This document shows positions 1 through 11,324 of a DNA stretch of 64,000 bases, piece by piece. Numbering within the stretch: the first letter of the stretch is position 1; the number at the start of each line of letters is the position of its first letter. The translations under genes and the position numbers were made by a program. The DNA lies in contig JAGMVK010000003.1 in NCBI GenBank assembly GCA_020747065.1, positions 1,860,001 through 1,924,000 of the forward strand, written 5' to 3'. Under the pieces are notes generated by a model. That model worked only from the letters and a program-made list of their open reading frames with translations, made no database searches and was not told the DNA's origin. Source of the DNA: Cadophora sp. MPI-SDFR-AT-0126. Taxonomy: Eukaryota > Ascomycota > Leotiomycetes > Helotiales > Ploettnerulaceae.

Positions 1-1164
1 GCTGCACACTCGAGCCGAATAAAGAAGCCCACCAAACCACCATCCTTCAAACGGAACTCTTCAAGCACGTCCTCCTTTTCTGGCTTGCCTCGCCGGAAGC
101 CTGCCCAGAGGTCTACCTCGAATTCCGAAATCAAGAATGATGAAGATGAGGACATGTTTGGGGACAGGCTGGATGATGTCGGACTTGTCAAGAGTTTAGC
201 TACGGATTTGACGTTACGGGATGTTTCGCAGGCGATCATGTATGTGCGAGGCAGGATGTGGAGTCCGATTCCTCAGGAGAGGACGGGCATGAACTCGACG
301 CGTGTAGCAGAGGTCTTGAATTTTCGAGCTTCACTGCCGCCGCTTGTCACCGTGTCTCATATTCAAGCATTATTAAATTCGCCTACGAGTGTGGAGAGGG
401 AACTTGCGGAGTTGATACGGGGAGGGGCTATACGGAAGATTGTGGTGGGAGGACGGGGGAGCATGGGGGAAGCGCTGATTATGGCTCAGGATTTGGATGA
501 GATGATCGCGAAGAGTGATTTGGAAGAGGAGGTGAGGGAAAAGTTCGTGAAGCTCTTGCATGAGTTTCCGACGGCGATGAAGGTATCCAGATCACAACTT
601 TCGGAGGAAGAAGCGAAGGCGCTGATGCTGGCTGGGTTTCTCACCACAGCAACGCCAGGCTGGACCTCGAATGATAAGTATTCAAGACCTGGGGATGGAA
701 TGCGAGGGACCATGACGTCTCTGAGTAGCATCTCGAAAGCTGCATCCGGATCTCTTGCAGCTGTTGGCGGCGAGGGCGCTGTTCACGCAGTTGGAGGGAG
801 CGGGGGAGGGGTAAAAGGTCCAGTATTCGGAGACTATTCCCTGGCCCTGCCGACAACAGGACCCTTCCTCAAACTCCTCGCAAGCGCACGAGCGCATCTC
901 CTGTCCCTGCTATCGAAATCCAAGTTCCGAGAGGCACCCGAATCGCTTCTGCGTCAGCGCTGGGATGGCGGCATTGCTGCAGACGATACGGCGAGTGCAG
1001 CGCGCAATAACAGGGGCGGGTTCGGCGTGTTGCCCGGCAGGACGAGGAAGTGGAAACAGTTCCACGGGATGAACTTTGAATGGATTATGGGAGAGTGTGT
1101 CGGCGCCGGAATGCTGGAGGTTTTTGATACCAGGAGTATTGGACGAGGCGTCCGTGCTTTATAG
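1..1164 (+). CDS. STK19-family protein, 5' end cut by window edge
   Basis: The frame is open from base 1 to the stop at 1164, about 387 residues. No in-frame ATG lies upstream, so the true start is outside the window. A basic Ser-rich N-terminus and an acidic patch (NDEDED) lead into a core with TSVERELAELIRGGAIRKI and GRGSMGEAL, which I recognise as the Stk19 (Pfam Stk19) family. The family was first named a kinase. It lacks kinase motifs, and the human protein is now described as a winged-helix DNA-binding factor in transcription-coupled repair. No glycine-rich loop, HRD or DFG motif is visible here, which agrees. A Gly/Ser-rich insertion around 700-820 is probably a disordered loop. The family call is fairly sure; the role in fungi is inferred. 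Confidence 0.75.
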   Translation, partial: AAHSSRIKKPTKPPSFKRNSSSTSSFSGLPRRKPAQRSTSNSEIKNDEDEDMFGDRLDDVGLVKSLATDLTLRDVSQAIMYVRGRMWSPIPQERTGMNSTRVAEVLNFRASLPPLVTVSHIQALLNSPTSVERELAELIRGGAIRKIVVGGRGSMGEALIMAQDLDEMIAKSDLEEEVREKFVKLLHEFPTAMKVSRSQLSEEEAKALMLAGFLTTATPGWTSNDKYSRPGDGMRGTMTSLSSISKAASGSLAAVGGEGAVHAVGGSGGGVKGPVFGDYSLALPTTGPFLKLLASARAHLLSLLSKSKFREAPESLLRQRWDGGIAADDTASAARNNRGGFGVLPGRTRKWKQFHGMNFEWIMGECVGAGMLEVFDTRSIGRGVRAL

Positions 1165-2850
1165 ATAGGATTTGGGGGTGGGGGAGTTGCGTTTTGAGGC
1201 GAAGGATCATACGCGGCATAGTGTTTGAGGAATTGACTTCGGTTAATGGGTCGGATCTTCGAGTTGTGTAGCCGGACTTCCAGGTGCATGTCGGCAGACG
1301 AAATGCTGATGTCAGGCAATGGGATAGAGAAGGAAGTAAAAGAGACTTCTGGGCGTATGGCATATGTATATAATCTGCAGTATCTCAATAGAAGGACACA
1401 GCAAAAGAAAACGCCGACATCAACCCCTCGCTTCGGCGGACGGAAAGGAAGGATGTGGAGATGTCAATGTCAGCAACGTAGTCAGTGTTGAAGCCAAACG
1501 GATGAAAATTAATTAAAACAAAAAACCATCCGAACGTTGCTTCATCAAAAGTACTGTATGATTTTCGGAGATTGAATGAGCCTCAAACCTGACTTGGGAC
1601 GAAAGGGTCTCGTTTGAGGGCCCGTGAACAATGCAATCAATGATCGCCGTCGCATCGGAAGTACCAGGCCCGTGTCACTGCTTCCCTTCCTCAAAATCCT
1701 CACAAACCTGGATTATGCTCTCAGCCATGCTGCCGAAAGTAAAATAAAAATAACAAGGTGGTAAACAATCCTCAAACGACGTTGCATCAGATGAAAAGCC
1801 ACACAAACGGGGATCCAGGAACCACCAGTCAAACTCCAGAAACCTTGCAAGCCACTATCACGTTGCGCCAATTTCGAGAACACTTTCTCCCACGAAAGAG
1901 CGCTGCCCTACGGTTGCCAGATCCCATCGAAGAAGAATTTCCCGCTTCCAACTGCTGTGTTGAATTTCTTCTCTCTGGGTTCATTATCATAAGCAAAACC
2001 AATGATAGGGCAGAAGTGGTTTTTGCGAGAAATAAGCTCTTGTCACATGGCGAACTCTGGTACTACTCTGTAATGAGGATTGTGAGGTTTGGCCAATGAT
2101 CCTTTGAGAGAGGAAGGTTTTCTTTGGTTTCCGTGCCACAAGAAATAACCTAATCCGTGCTTTATTTCGTCGTTCCGAGCCTTTTACCTTGTTTGCCGCA
2201 GCTCGAGGTCTGTGATCCAATTGTTGACCATGGAGTAGGAACCATGTTGACCACCCGCGTTCTTGAGAGCGCGGGAAGAGAGTGAGTGGTTCGTGCTTGA
2301 GGCGAGCTAGAGATCAAAGATGAAGTCGGGTTGGTCACTTATCGTCAAGCAGTGATTTGATGAGGGAAAGGAAGCAGCAAGTCTTGACGGCCCTCTTACT
2401 TTATCGCTGCCCAACTTCGACCCTGAGGCCAGGGAAGAGCTATTAAGTTCCAACGTTGATTGTTGATCTGGCACTTGCCGTTCCATTCGAGAAGTAATTT
2501 TACAGAGTTGATGCTGGGAGAAAGGAGACAGCTCAGAGGAGTAAAGATATGCTTGCTCAACTGCCACTGAGTTTGGTGGTCACATCTTGGAGCTAGGGCC
2601 GGGGGTTCAATCCAGGGGAGAGATCAAAAGCAAAACCACACCACACAACGCGTGCGGGGGGGAGCCACTCAGGGGTTCAAGCTCTTCGAGTTCCAGCCCC
2701 AGTCCCAATCGGAAGAAGTAATTTACCCTATCAACGTCCGCTCGGCACTAAAGGAATCCCAAAAAGGCACCAGGTCCGCTCCTGGGAAGGATGCCCTCAA
2801 GTAAGTGCCTCCTTCCCCTTTCCCGTCCCTCTCGGCAGCGCAAAAAGCAG

Positions 2851-2874
2851 CAGGAACAGGAACAGGAACAGGAA
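2851..2874. repeat. CAGGAA hexanucleotide repeat, 4 copies
   Basis: Four perfect tandem copies of CAGGAA lie in a noncoding stretch. This is a simple sequence repeat that may vary between strains. Confidence 0.9.
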
Positions 2875-3172
2875 CAAGCCAGTAGTGAACAATGGCACGT
2901 CGTGGAGGCTAATTCACCCTAATTCGTAGCTTCCACTGCAAACTACTGCGAGCTTGTCGACCCGTCTAGCCCGATTGCTCGACTACTGTAGGTATCTATT
3001 CACTTTGCTACAGATTATCACCACAGCATTAGTCCACTCCAGCACAGTTCAGTAGAGTGAGTACTTGATTGAGTACTCTTGCATCTTTTCTGCATGTTCT
3101 CTTCATCACCACGAATATCTCCCAGCCACCATCACCACCACTGTCGTCGTTGACTCGAGTCGATCTATCTGT

Positions 3173-3212
3173 TTGTCTTCTTTCTTTCTTTCTTTCTTTC
3201 TTCCTTTCTTTC
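3173..3212. repeat. CTTT-type pyrimidine microsatellite
   Basis: A run of TTTC units with one interruption, about 40 bases long, lies 1.5 kb upstream of the kinesin start. It is a simple repeat in a pyrimidine-rich stretch; no function can be assigned. Confidence 0.85.
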
Positions 3213-4675
3213 ATGTCTGCCTGCATGAGTTGCAATACAAACCTCCCACTCTTTTTCCATCCCAGCCCAGGTCCCATGCATCGTACGCATCCACATCCAT
3301 GCACTGTCGCCGCGTCCAATCCGAAGCCCCGCCAACCACTCGCTCCCCATCTGCTTAACCAACTCGGGCATCAACCCGTGTAGGGGTGTATCTCCCAGCA
3401 CGGAACGGGCATGCATGCGTGCATCTGCACTCACAATCGCCATCACCGTGAACCTCTATCCTTTTTTCTTTCCAAGTCTGGTTTCTCTCCACCTTCGCGA
3501 TTTTCGACGCGACTTCCACTCTCTTAAAGTATACGCATTCGTTGTGAGCAGTAGGGCAACCTTCACGCGCGGTCGCCCTCATAATACAGACCTCTCCCGT
3601 ACGATCTTCTCCCACCTGTCAATCCTTCGAAACCACCAGTCGACGGCTCGCGGCATCGAATAGCCGTGCTGCAGGTTCCCTTCTCTCGTCACCTACACAA
3701 AAATCCACCTCGAGAGCGAAACATATATCAGCGGTATTATCCATTTGCAAACATCTCCTTAGGCTAGAAAGACGATTCCACAGCCGGCCGACGATCGAAA
3801 TCGAAACAACGGCTCGTCCACCTCCCACGCCAATATCTTATCTGGGGATAATATCGATCGAGGCAGTATTGGAACAACGAAAGGTTTCGCAGAACTCGAG
3901 ACATTGCATACTTTTGAGAGTAATTGACTTGTCGACAAATCGAACCTCAACTCAAATACCCGCAAAATACCGAGTTGTTTTTGGCTGCATTGAGAGTCAG
4001 GACCAGCTCTCCCCTGCGGACCTGTCAAACGGTTGTCAGTACAAGGGTTTCGGGAAAATATAGCTTGAGCCCCCGCGACCTCAGAACCATTCACCAATCG
4101 GGCTGCCGCATATTTTGAGAGGAAGTGCATGTCACAAGCTGGGTTAGGTACACATCGCTGATTACGAGACCTTGGTGCGATCGAAAGACCGTACGTGAGT
4201 TGTGGCTTCACTTTTCCCCACTTTCATATGCCTTCGAGAAGTTGAGCTTGCCCAAAGAAGCTTCTATTGATCATCTCGTTTCCTCGATGAGCATTGTTCG
4301 GACGATCTTCGAAGTCATTTCAGATGCAAGCGCACTGACTCGGCAAACGTCAAACAGCCCGACATTTGCTCAGGCATATCGAGGTGCATATTATAACGTT
4401 TCACCTTTCGATACCGCGGGTTTTGTTCTGAACATCTCCTTCTCACGGTTCATTGAGACGCCTCATTGGATGAGGCTTACTTATTTTCCGGCACATCAGT
4501 TCTAACACCCTTCTCCAGACACCAAAGATTTAAGGTTTTGGGTTTTCAAGCCCCAAGTTTCATGGAGGGCTAGGGATCCACGGTTTGGTAGACCACTGAA
4601 GGACGACAGCAAGCCTGTATATTATCGTTCGGTCCTCATCTGCACATATTTGATACTGCAGGACTTTTATTCACG

Positions 4676-7600
4676 ATGCAAGCCTCCATACCGCGGCCGT
4701 CCAGGCCATCCTATGGGCCACCAACCACCGCATTACCTGCATTGCCTGTATCGAAGACGCGCAAGAGTACAGGAAACATTCCCACCCTCTCCGATTCGAA
4801 ACCTGGATCATTGACACCAAACGTACCGAAAAGCGGTCTTCGTGCACCCTCATCATCACATCTCGTAACTCCAACCACCCCTGGAGGAAGTGGCGGAAGT
4901 TCAACGCTTCCAAAATCGAAAACGACGCCCGGAGTCAATAACGCTGGTAAAACCATCCGAAAGACCATTAGCATTAATGCGTTTCCGCAACCCCCTCGGG
5001 GCATACGAACGACGAGTCTGCCCCCAAGTCCATTATCTGGGGGAGCTGTACCAGGAAGCACAATATCCAGTGCAGGCGGAAGTAGAAGAGAATCCACAGA
5101 TACAGGTCCTGCAGGAGCTAAGGCTCGAAAACGAAAGACCGGATCGAGTCCGAAGAGCCAGAGCCAAAGTTACATTGGCAATGTTACGCCCAGTCTACTC
5201 AATGGTAGCGGAGACAGTAGATCCATATCCAGTGGGCCAGGAGCACGAGGATCAGATGGTCTGTTAAGCCTTCCTTCGCCACCACAGAGTCGTAGCTCAT
5301 CTGCGCAAGATTCTTATTCAACTTCGGCAACGACTTTTGAAGATAACGGAGACGGGCCGCGGGGCAGAGAACTTTCCGCAGACGCTACAGATGACCACCG
5401 ACTTTCGAAACCGGCTGAAGGAAAGGGAAATGTCATTGTCAGCGTTCGAGTTCGTCCAGATGCTGGAGCCAACGGACAACCTGCGAAAACAGATGGCGAG
5501 TGGATGGTAGACGGAAGGAGGTCACTTGTGGCATACCGAGGGAAAGAAGGAGGAGACTATTATTATGGTATTTTGAGAGTCGTGTTTTTGGTTTGCCAAA
5601 GCTAACAATCCGCAGATAATGTGTTCGCAACTCATGACAACAATGCTAAAGTTTACGATTCATCAGCAAAACGACTGGTTCGACGAGTAATGGAAGGATA
5701 CCATGGAACAGTCTTCGCATACGGAATGACTGGAACAGGAAAGACATTTTCTATGCAAGGAACAGCGACATCTCCGGGTGTTATTCCACTCGCCATCACA
5801 GACATTTTCTCGTACATCCGCGAAACTCCTTCCCGAGAATTCTTACTTCGAGTCAGTTACCTGGAGATCTATAACGAGAAGATTCATGATCTCTTGAGTG
5901 CCCCACCAGCTGGCACTACACCAGGACCAGGTGTGCCTCAACAGGAAGAAATCAAGCTGAGAGAGGACAGCAAAAGAGGTGTTTATGCAAGTCCTTTAAA
6001 GGAAGAAATCGTTCAGAGTCCGACGCAATTGTTGAGAGTGATAGCGAGAGGAGATCATGCCAGACGAACCTCGAGTACACAATTCAATGCCAGAAGTTCT
6101 CGGAGTCATGCAGTCGTCCAGATTGTTGTTGAGAGCAGAGAACGAATCCCAGGAGGAGCGGCAATGGGGGATAATAAGCGATCAGGTCTTCTCCCTGGAG
6201 GCGTTCGGGTTTCGACCTTGAGTTTGATCGATTTGGCCGGATCTGAGAGAGCTGCCGAGACGAAGGAAAGAAGAACCGAGGGATCCCACATCAATAAAAG
6301 TTTGTTGACTCTGGGTACGGTTATTGCTCGCCTATCTGGAGACAAGGACAAGGACGGCAAACCTACTGACAAAGATGGAAAGCATCTCCCATACAGAGAC
6401 AGTAAACTCACCCGACTCTTGCAGGGAGCTTTGTCTGGAGATTCGCTTGTCAGCATTCTTTGCACAATCCAAATCGGATCAGCTGGGAGTGCTTCGGCAC
6501 AAAATACGCATACTGGCGAGACGCTGAATACGTTGAAGTTTGCGTCGAGGGCAAAGAATAATATCGTCAGCCATGCCAAGAAAGCCGAAGAAGCTTTGGG
6601 AGCCGGAGGAGATGGTGGAGCAAGGGTACTCCTCGAGCGATACAGGATGGAGATTCTCGAACTGCGAGGTCAACTTGATGGGCAAGCGAAGGCTAAAGAT
6701 GAGGATGACGAACGAGAGCGCGAAAAGGAAGCCGAACAACGCCATGAGGAGCAAATGCTTGAGATGCAACTTGCCCGAACCGCGCTGAAGGAGCGTATTG
6801 AGCATCTCAATCGCCTCATCCTCAGTTCCAAGTCCACGGGTGTCAATGCCAGTGGCTCGTACTCGTCCCTTGGTATGCATCCAAGGCTGTCAGCCATGAC
6901 TTCGAATGGTCACTTGTCCCAGATGTCCATGCGTTCCTCTATGGCAGTATCGACAGCTGGAAGAAATTCGCTGGAGCGTACAGCTTCGATCAACTCAGTC
7001 TCCACGATCGGTGCATTGCCCAATAGTCAGCGACTATCCGGAGAACGTCTGTCGGGTGGATCCGCCGAGGATGAAGACTCGATAGGGGAATTTGGCGATG
7101 GCACTGCATCCTTACAAGCCCAAAATCGTGCGCTCCAAGCAGATCTTGCTGACAAAACGCGATATTGCCAGACTCTGGAAAAGCGCCTCATCCAAGCTAG
7201 GAGGTCAAGTCATTCAAGAGCCTCGGTTGGATTTTCGAATGCCAAAAATGGCGTTATGGTCGGCGAGGATCACGGTGTTGCAGCATTGCTCAAGGAGAAG
7301 GATGCCGAAATCGCTGATCTTCGAGCTCGACTGGACGACAAAGATCGGATGTTGGCTGCACTAAGAAGTGCCGCGAGGTCGCGAGATACAGCTGAAGGAC
7401 CACGAGCATCCCAAAACCTGCATCTGTTGGAAAATGGACCACTAAGTCCAGTTTCTGCCCGCGCTTCACAACTACTCGACAACGGTCCTTTATCCCCTGT
7501 TCTGGCAGCAGGTCCAGTTGGTCTTCTATCGCCGAAGACGCGGAAGCGAACGAAAAGCGTTGACGAAATGAGCAAGATGCTCGATGAGATGATTCAGGAT

Positions 7601-7759
7601 CGTGTCGAGAGTGGGCACTTGGTCAAGGGCGCACGTGGCAGTGTTCGGATAGTCAGCGAGCGGAAACGCGATACTCTCGCTGAGTCTCTGATGGGTGCTG
7701 AAGCAAAGGGCCCGTTGGCGATACCCGTCGAAGCACCTGCCGTTACTTCGGAGGGATGA
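4676..7759 (+). CDS. Kinesin motor protein, Kip2/Tea2/KipA-like (kinesin-7 type)
   Basis: Two exons, 4676-5567 and 5616-7759, encode about 1011 residues. The 48-nt intron starts GTATTT, has a GCTAAC branch point and ends CGCAG. Splicing joins DYYY to DNVFATHD, restoring the usual kinesin core. A Ser/Pro-rich basic N-terminus (about 1-245) precedes the motor (about 250-620). The motor shows the P-loop GMTGTGKT (about 334-341), switch I NARSSRSH and switch II LIDLAGSERA, all intact. Charged coiled-coil segments and a Ser-rich tail follow. An internal motor behind a long N-terminal extension fits Kip2/Tea2/KipA, plus-end-directed motors that deliver polarity factors along microtubules to the hyphal tip. 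Kinesin identity is certain; the subfamily is inferred. Confidence 0.93.
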
Positions 7760-9027
7760 AGAGATCAGCAGTGATCTTTGTAAGAGTTTTTGTCGGTGGC
7801 GGGCGGTACACTCGTTTCTTTGATTTCAGGCGTTTGGGCGAATGAACGGCATCGCACTGCCTGCGTTCTAATTCTGCTTCCTCTATACCCCATTTTGCAG
7901 TTCGTCGTTACTTCCATAGGACATCTTGATTCCTTCTTTGTGTCGATTTTCGATTCGGTTTATAGCTGAGAGAAGGGTAGAGGGCGAAAATATTCGATTC
8001 GATTCCATTTTTATCGAGAGAAAGAGATGAAGAAGGGATGCGGCTCGCTGCCACATGTAATATAAGTTAGGGATAGGGGGATCGGGGATCGATGGACTTG
8101 AATATTCTACACTTGGCGTTCTGAGCGTTAATGGAAATGGACGGTGATGGTTCGGATCGGACGGGACTGCTCAGTGGGAATGGAACGGAATTGAGGAATG
8201 ATTGTTGATACCATGGTTGATAGATAGAGGCTCAGGGGATGTGGATGATAGATGATAATGGATTCATCGAGCGAGCGAGATGAGAAAGGAGAGCAGTAGC
8301 GACTAGCGGATAATGAAATGCATTATGAGATGACACTTGACCGTTTCCCCGTGGTTTGTTTGCATTTGTTTTGAGAGGCTGAGTACGCTGGTCTCTTTGC
8401 TTTTCTTTCTGTTTGCACCTTAGGGAGAAGTGGCTTGTGAAAATGATGGTTGTTTATGCTGTAAACCGGCCCGTATGCAATAAGTGGCTATGGGTGAAAT
8501 AAGAAATGATAGTTGAGTCTGGGAATGGGAATGGGAACGCTACTACTGGTGGATATTCATATGTGATGACGTTTGTTTACGGGATGATATGTGATGGGAG
8601 GCAGGCAGGCGATGGGAGGGAGAGGAGACATGAGATGCGAGTGGTTCGTTCCGAGGATGCTTGTCCTGGACCTGGACGTGGTGCGATGCATATGGATGCT
8701 GCGGATGGTTACTTTAATTTGGTACATTACTTGGTACATTTGGCGCCTTTGGTACTTGTTTGTAGCTTGAAAGGGGAGTGCTGCGAAAGGGGAGTATTGG
8801 TGTCCTGCATGTGCAGTAGTTACCAGAATAGTGTGTGCAGGTAGATAGATGCATGGGTGACGAGATGTAGATGGTACGCAGTCCCCGGTTGGCTATTTTA
8901 GAACCTCATCATTTTGAACAAAAGAAATTCCGACCGAAATGTTCCGTCAGCAGCGTTTACAATGCTTCTCATTGAGAAACGAGACTTAAGGTCAAGATTC
9001 AGATTACGCTTTTTGATGGTCATCCCG

Positions 9028-9047
9028 AAAAAAAAAAAAAAAAAAAA
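9028..9047. repeat. Poly(A) run of 20
   Basis: Twenty consecutive A bases lie in a noncoding interval. No target-site duplication or transposon remnant is visible around it, so it is recorded only as a homopolymer. Confidence 0.85.
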
Positions 9048-9980
9048 CACATGGCTGATTCTCATCAGATTTTGGATCTATCGAATTCCATTTTGGTTTG
9101 GTAATTTGAATTTGAATCGGCACCGATCGTTGGACGCTGCTGTTTGGGTGTACAGTCCGTCCGTACGGGAGGGAGTTTGTCTATATTTGGGACGTTGGCT
9201 TTGTATTTCCCAGGTCAGAGAAATGCCACGCGGCCGAGGAAATTTTACGGAATGTCGGGAATGGTTGACTTGACTTTGGGAGAGATATGGGGGAATGATT
9301 GGAGAGGGGAGGATGCGGGAGGTTGCAGGTGCGTGGATATTCAAATTGGGTAAATACAGAATTCGAGTCTTGTGGTCATCAGGAGGAGGAAGGAAGAGAA
9401 GAGAAGCTGGCCTCGCTTAGGTTGGCCGACTTACCCCTTTTTCCTCTCTCCAAAAGTAACGAAAGAATTGGTGGGCAATTTTCACATGCATAATTATATC
9501 TCAGTATACTATGAAGATCGTGAGAAACGAATAGAGTCGTCCCAAATGCTTGTATCTGTATCTTGCAACTCACCACGTTTGAGGCTAGGACTAGAATAGA
9601 CGGTCCATGAACTTGATCACGTTGGTGGTGGAGTCTTTATGAGTGAGTGGTTTTATTGGATGGGAGGTAGCCGGAGCTTGGTGCGTTGGGCTGTTTCAGA
9701 GTTGCATGGGGAGAGGTAGAGGAGGCGAACGAGCGACAAAGTGGTGATGGATGAACCGATCGCCCCGGGCCGAGGATGCCAATTGGGATTCGGTGTTGGT
9801 GTTCGTGTTGGTTGGTGTGGTTTTTTCTTAGACTGGATTTTGACTTTAGTCATGATGAGGAGAAGGGAGGGGAAGAGATGGAGAGAATTGAAGGAGGAAG
9901 AGGGAGGGGGAAAAAAAGGGTAAGTTTGACCACGATGGTACTGTACAGTACAGAAAATTCTGCATCAAATCTGTATCTTC

Positions 9981-10020
9981 ATCCCATCCCATCCCATCCC
10001 ATCACATCCCATCACTCACT
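9981..10020. repeat. ATCCC pentanucleotide repeat
   Basis: Four perfect ATCCC units (9981-10000) are followed by diverged copies (ATCAC, ATCCC, ATCAC). It is a simple repeat about 1.3 kb upstream of the membrane-protein start. Confidence 0.85.
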
Positions 10021-11324
10021 ACTACGCATCCAATCCCAAGCCGAATCGTGCATACCCAGTTTTCTCGGGGGCTCAAAAACTAAACCATCCACAATCCCCT
10101 TTCGACGCCTCTTCGACGCCCCTTCCACGCAACCCCTGCCTGCCCTTTGCAAACCCGCCAAACGGGTTCCCTCCTTCCCTTTCAGACCACCCAGCTGGTC
10201 TCATTTGCCCTTTACTACTCGCTCCCAGAGAAACAAACATCAGCCAGATCCAGATCCTTCCTCCTTCCTCACTTGCTGGTCAATGGCTGACCCGGTACTG
10301 GTCCGCGCACACTGTCTTGTCATCCGTCGTGTATCAGAATTCGTTTCTGATTCCCTGTCGTGTCCTCTCTCCTCTCCTCTACCCTCCCCTCATGAGAGAC
10401 TTATTGTCCGTACGGCATAATCGAGGATGAGATGATCGTCGTCTTCCCCTCCTCTGGAAACTCGTCATCATCTTCTTCCCTTTCCTTCCTCTCCTCCTAT
10501 CCCGTCACTCCAAGTCTACCTGACGAACTCTATCAACCTGGCCGGCCTGTTGATTTGCTGCTTGTTGGTCTTACCTGCCTGCCTGTCCTCTGCCGTTGCT
10601 GCATGTAGATCCTGTGCAGGGAAAGAGGATTTGCACTGCATTGGACAGACAGACGGACAGACTTCACTTTGACTGGACGGTCTTCTATTCTTCAGCCAAC
10701 TGACCACATCGCGGACCTACTTCCTTTCTCCCTTCCTTCTTGATCTCCAATTCATTTGTATTTTCATTCACCAGTGCCACATTTGGACATCACCTCCACC
10801 CCTCAATCTATCTCGCGTCCTGGTGGACTTCTCCACAGTCCAGATTCGGTCGCCAAGCGCTATCCGACAACAGCTTTTTAATCTGTCCCCGACACTTCGA
10901 TAAGTGGACCGAGGGTTCTGTGGTTCTGTTTGTTCCTGGGATCTTTGGATCGTTCGTTCGGGATCCGATCTCCTTGGCTCACCGCGTTGTGGCGTCGATA
11001 CCTACTTATTGAATAAGAGACAACCTTACCTCCCTTTCTGTTTGTCGTCCCTTCGTCGTCCGGCTCTGGTCTCGACCTCGAATTCCTACATTCAATGTCT
11101 TGATATCCCTGGTCCCTTCTTTTTGTGCAGGCACGCAATAGCACATTCGTAGACCTCTTCGACAATCAATCTTCTGTAGACGACAGGACGAACTCGTCGA
11201 TTCATTGTCTCAGATACGGACAGTGTTTTTTCACTCCTTCGATTTTCAAGCACTACGATTTCTTCTTCGATCCCATTCGGTTCAGATACGCCTTTTTTAC
11301 TTTGGCTGCGCCATCTACTTTCAA

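Larger units (their letters stand above)
1165..4675. other. 3.5 kb gene-poor interval
   Basis: I see no supportable gene here. The interval should contain the 3' end of the STK19-like gene and the promoter and leader of the kinesin. Open frames up to about 126 codons have no family resemblance and look random. It holds a CAGGAA hexamer repeat (2851-2874) and a CTTT tract (about 3173-3212). Confidence 0.5.
7760..11324. other. 3.6 kb gene-poor interval with pyrimidine-rich leader
   Basis: I support no gene here. The left part should hold the kinesin 3' untranslated region. The right part (about 10060-10760) is strongly C/T-rich on the plus strand, typical of promoters and leaders of filamentous fungi, and should serve the gene starting at 11325. 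Also present are a 20-A run (9028-9047), an ATCCC repeat (9981-10000 plus diverged copies) and a perfect 14-bp palindrome (9938-9951). The longest frame (9776-10420) resembles no protein and is biased by the repeats. Confidence 0.5.

Noticed and set aside
1758..2099. 113-codon plus-strand frame in the first gene-poor interval
   Set aside because: No domain, no conserved feel, and no neighbouring exon.
2600..2620. Box B-like GGTTCAATCC
   Set aside because: No box A at the right distance and no cloverleaf.
9028..9047. 20-A run as a retroposon tail
   Set aside because: No upstream element and no target-site duplication are visible.
9776..10420. 214-codon plus-strand frame
   Set aside because: It runs through the ATCCC repeat and C/T-rich leader, has biased composition and resembles no protein.
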